From the NCBI GenBank assembly GCA_963721725.1, contig CAVRLX010000016.1:496001-560000 (forward strand): DNA of 64,000 nt, given 5' to 3'. The position numbers and the translations under genes were made by a program. Below are positions 63,852 to 64,000 of the stretch, piece by piece. The notes under the pieces are model-generated. The model saw only the letters and a program-made list of their open reading frames with translations, was not told the DNA's origin and searched no databases. The DNA is from RI-153 sp963721725. GTDB taxonomy: Bacteria > Chloroflexota > Anaerolineae > Caldilineales > Caldilineaceae. The number at the start of each line of letters is the position of its first letter. The stretch's first letter is position 1.

Positions 63852-64000
63852 ATGTCGGTTTCAATTCGTTTCAACGACGTTTCCAAATGGTTCACGCTCT
63901 ATCATAGTGAATCTCGCACATTGCAAGAGCGCGCGTTGGATCTCTTTCACCCCAAAAAAGGGCGGACGCCGAATCAGGAGCAGTTCTGGGCGCTGCACAA
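63852..64000 (+). CDS. ABC transporter ATP-binding protein, polysaccharide export type (5' part)
   Basis: Only the first 49 codons lie in the window. The sequence VSIRFNDVSKWFTLYHSESR, then LQERALDLFHPKKGR and FWALH, is characteristic of the N-terminus of Wzt/TagH/KpsT-like ATPases that export lipid-linked polysaccharides or teichoic acids. The Walker A motif would follow just outside the window. ATG 63852 follows GGGCAGGTAACT. Confidence 0.85.
   Translation, partial: MSVSIRFNDVSKWFTLYHSESRTLQERALDLFHPKKGRTPNQEQFWALH

Overview
The window reads as a chromosomal segment of a Chloroflexota bacterium, probably of the Anaerolineae/Caldilineae side. This is inferred from gene content and style: a MoxR-DUF58-DUF4129 operon, Rex, sugar-acid catabolism, very large secreted proteins with Thr-Pro linkers and SdrD-like modules, gingipain-like C25 peptidases without any visible type IX secretion genes, and the habit of carrying short palindromic microrepeats between and inside genes. 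No marker gene was aligned, so the placement is an inference.

Layout. 0-1.4 kb: two broken unknown ORFs, then a tRNA-Arg(CCT) with its terminator. 1.7-5.5 kb: MoxR/DUF58/DUF4129 operon. 5.6-11 kb: translation and regulation genes (rpsA, rpsU, infA, a Nudix hydrolase, a DtxR-type regulator, rsmG, rex), several with recognisable promoters or structured leaders. 11-17.4 kb: carbohydrate genes (SDR oxidoreductase and tagaturonate epimerase on the minus strand; a lactonase-type amidohydrolase, xylA and xylB on the plus strand). 17.5-23.2 kb: a small membrane protein, thyX, and two large membrane proteins of glycosyltransferase type. 23.2-37.1 kb: four giant secreted proteins, all on the minus strand: an SdrD/DUF11/Thr-Pro/beta-propeller protein, two C25 peptidases, and a multi-SdrD protein. 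37.6-42.8 kb: a coiled-coil protein, an orphan OmpR-type regulator, hisS, a lipoprotein with cyclase-like repeats, and a GT2 glycosyltransferase. 42.9-47.1 kb: a single-chain molybdenum hydroxylase broken by frameshifts, a PCu(A)C copper chaperone and a DsrE-like protein. 47.2-53.3 kb: a dehydrogenase, an unknown protein, a cytochrome c lipoprotein, a lipid-kinase-like protein, CsbD and a LuxR-type regulator. 53.5-60.7 kb: an MFS transporter, a caspase/DUF4384/alpha-beta-hydrolase fusion, and an MBL-PPOX-ADH operon. 60.8-61.9 kb: toxin-antitoxin debris. 61.9-64 kb: a DHFR-fold reductase, endonuclease IV and the start of a polysaccharide-export ABC ATPase.

The most interesting signals are not classical genes. 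Two different structured repeat families each occur twice; three of the four copies lie directly beyond the stop codon of a minus-strand gene, and one family shows a compensatory base-pair change between copies. Three secreted proteins and one lipoprotein share an extreme C-terminal Tyr-Leu-Pro motif that could be a sorting signal. A set of microrepeats forms intergenic hairpins and also sits in frame inside three coding regions. The 1153-residue caspase-hydrolase fusion keeps both catalytic sites.

Several genes (thyX, the propeller protein, the first C25 peptidase, the cytochrome, and above all the molybdenum hydroxylase) carry single-base frame breaks, mostly explained by one extra base, often in a short homopolymer. 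Residual assembly indels are the simplest explanation for most of them. The nonsense codons in the 61 kb toxin-antitoxin region look like true decay.
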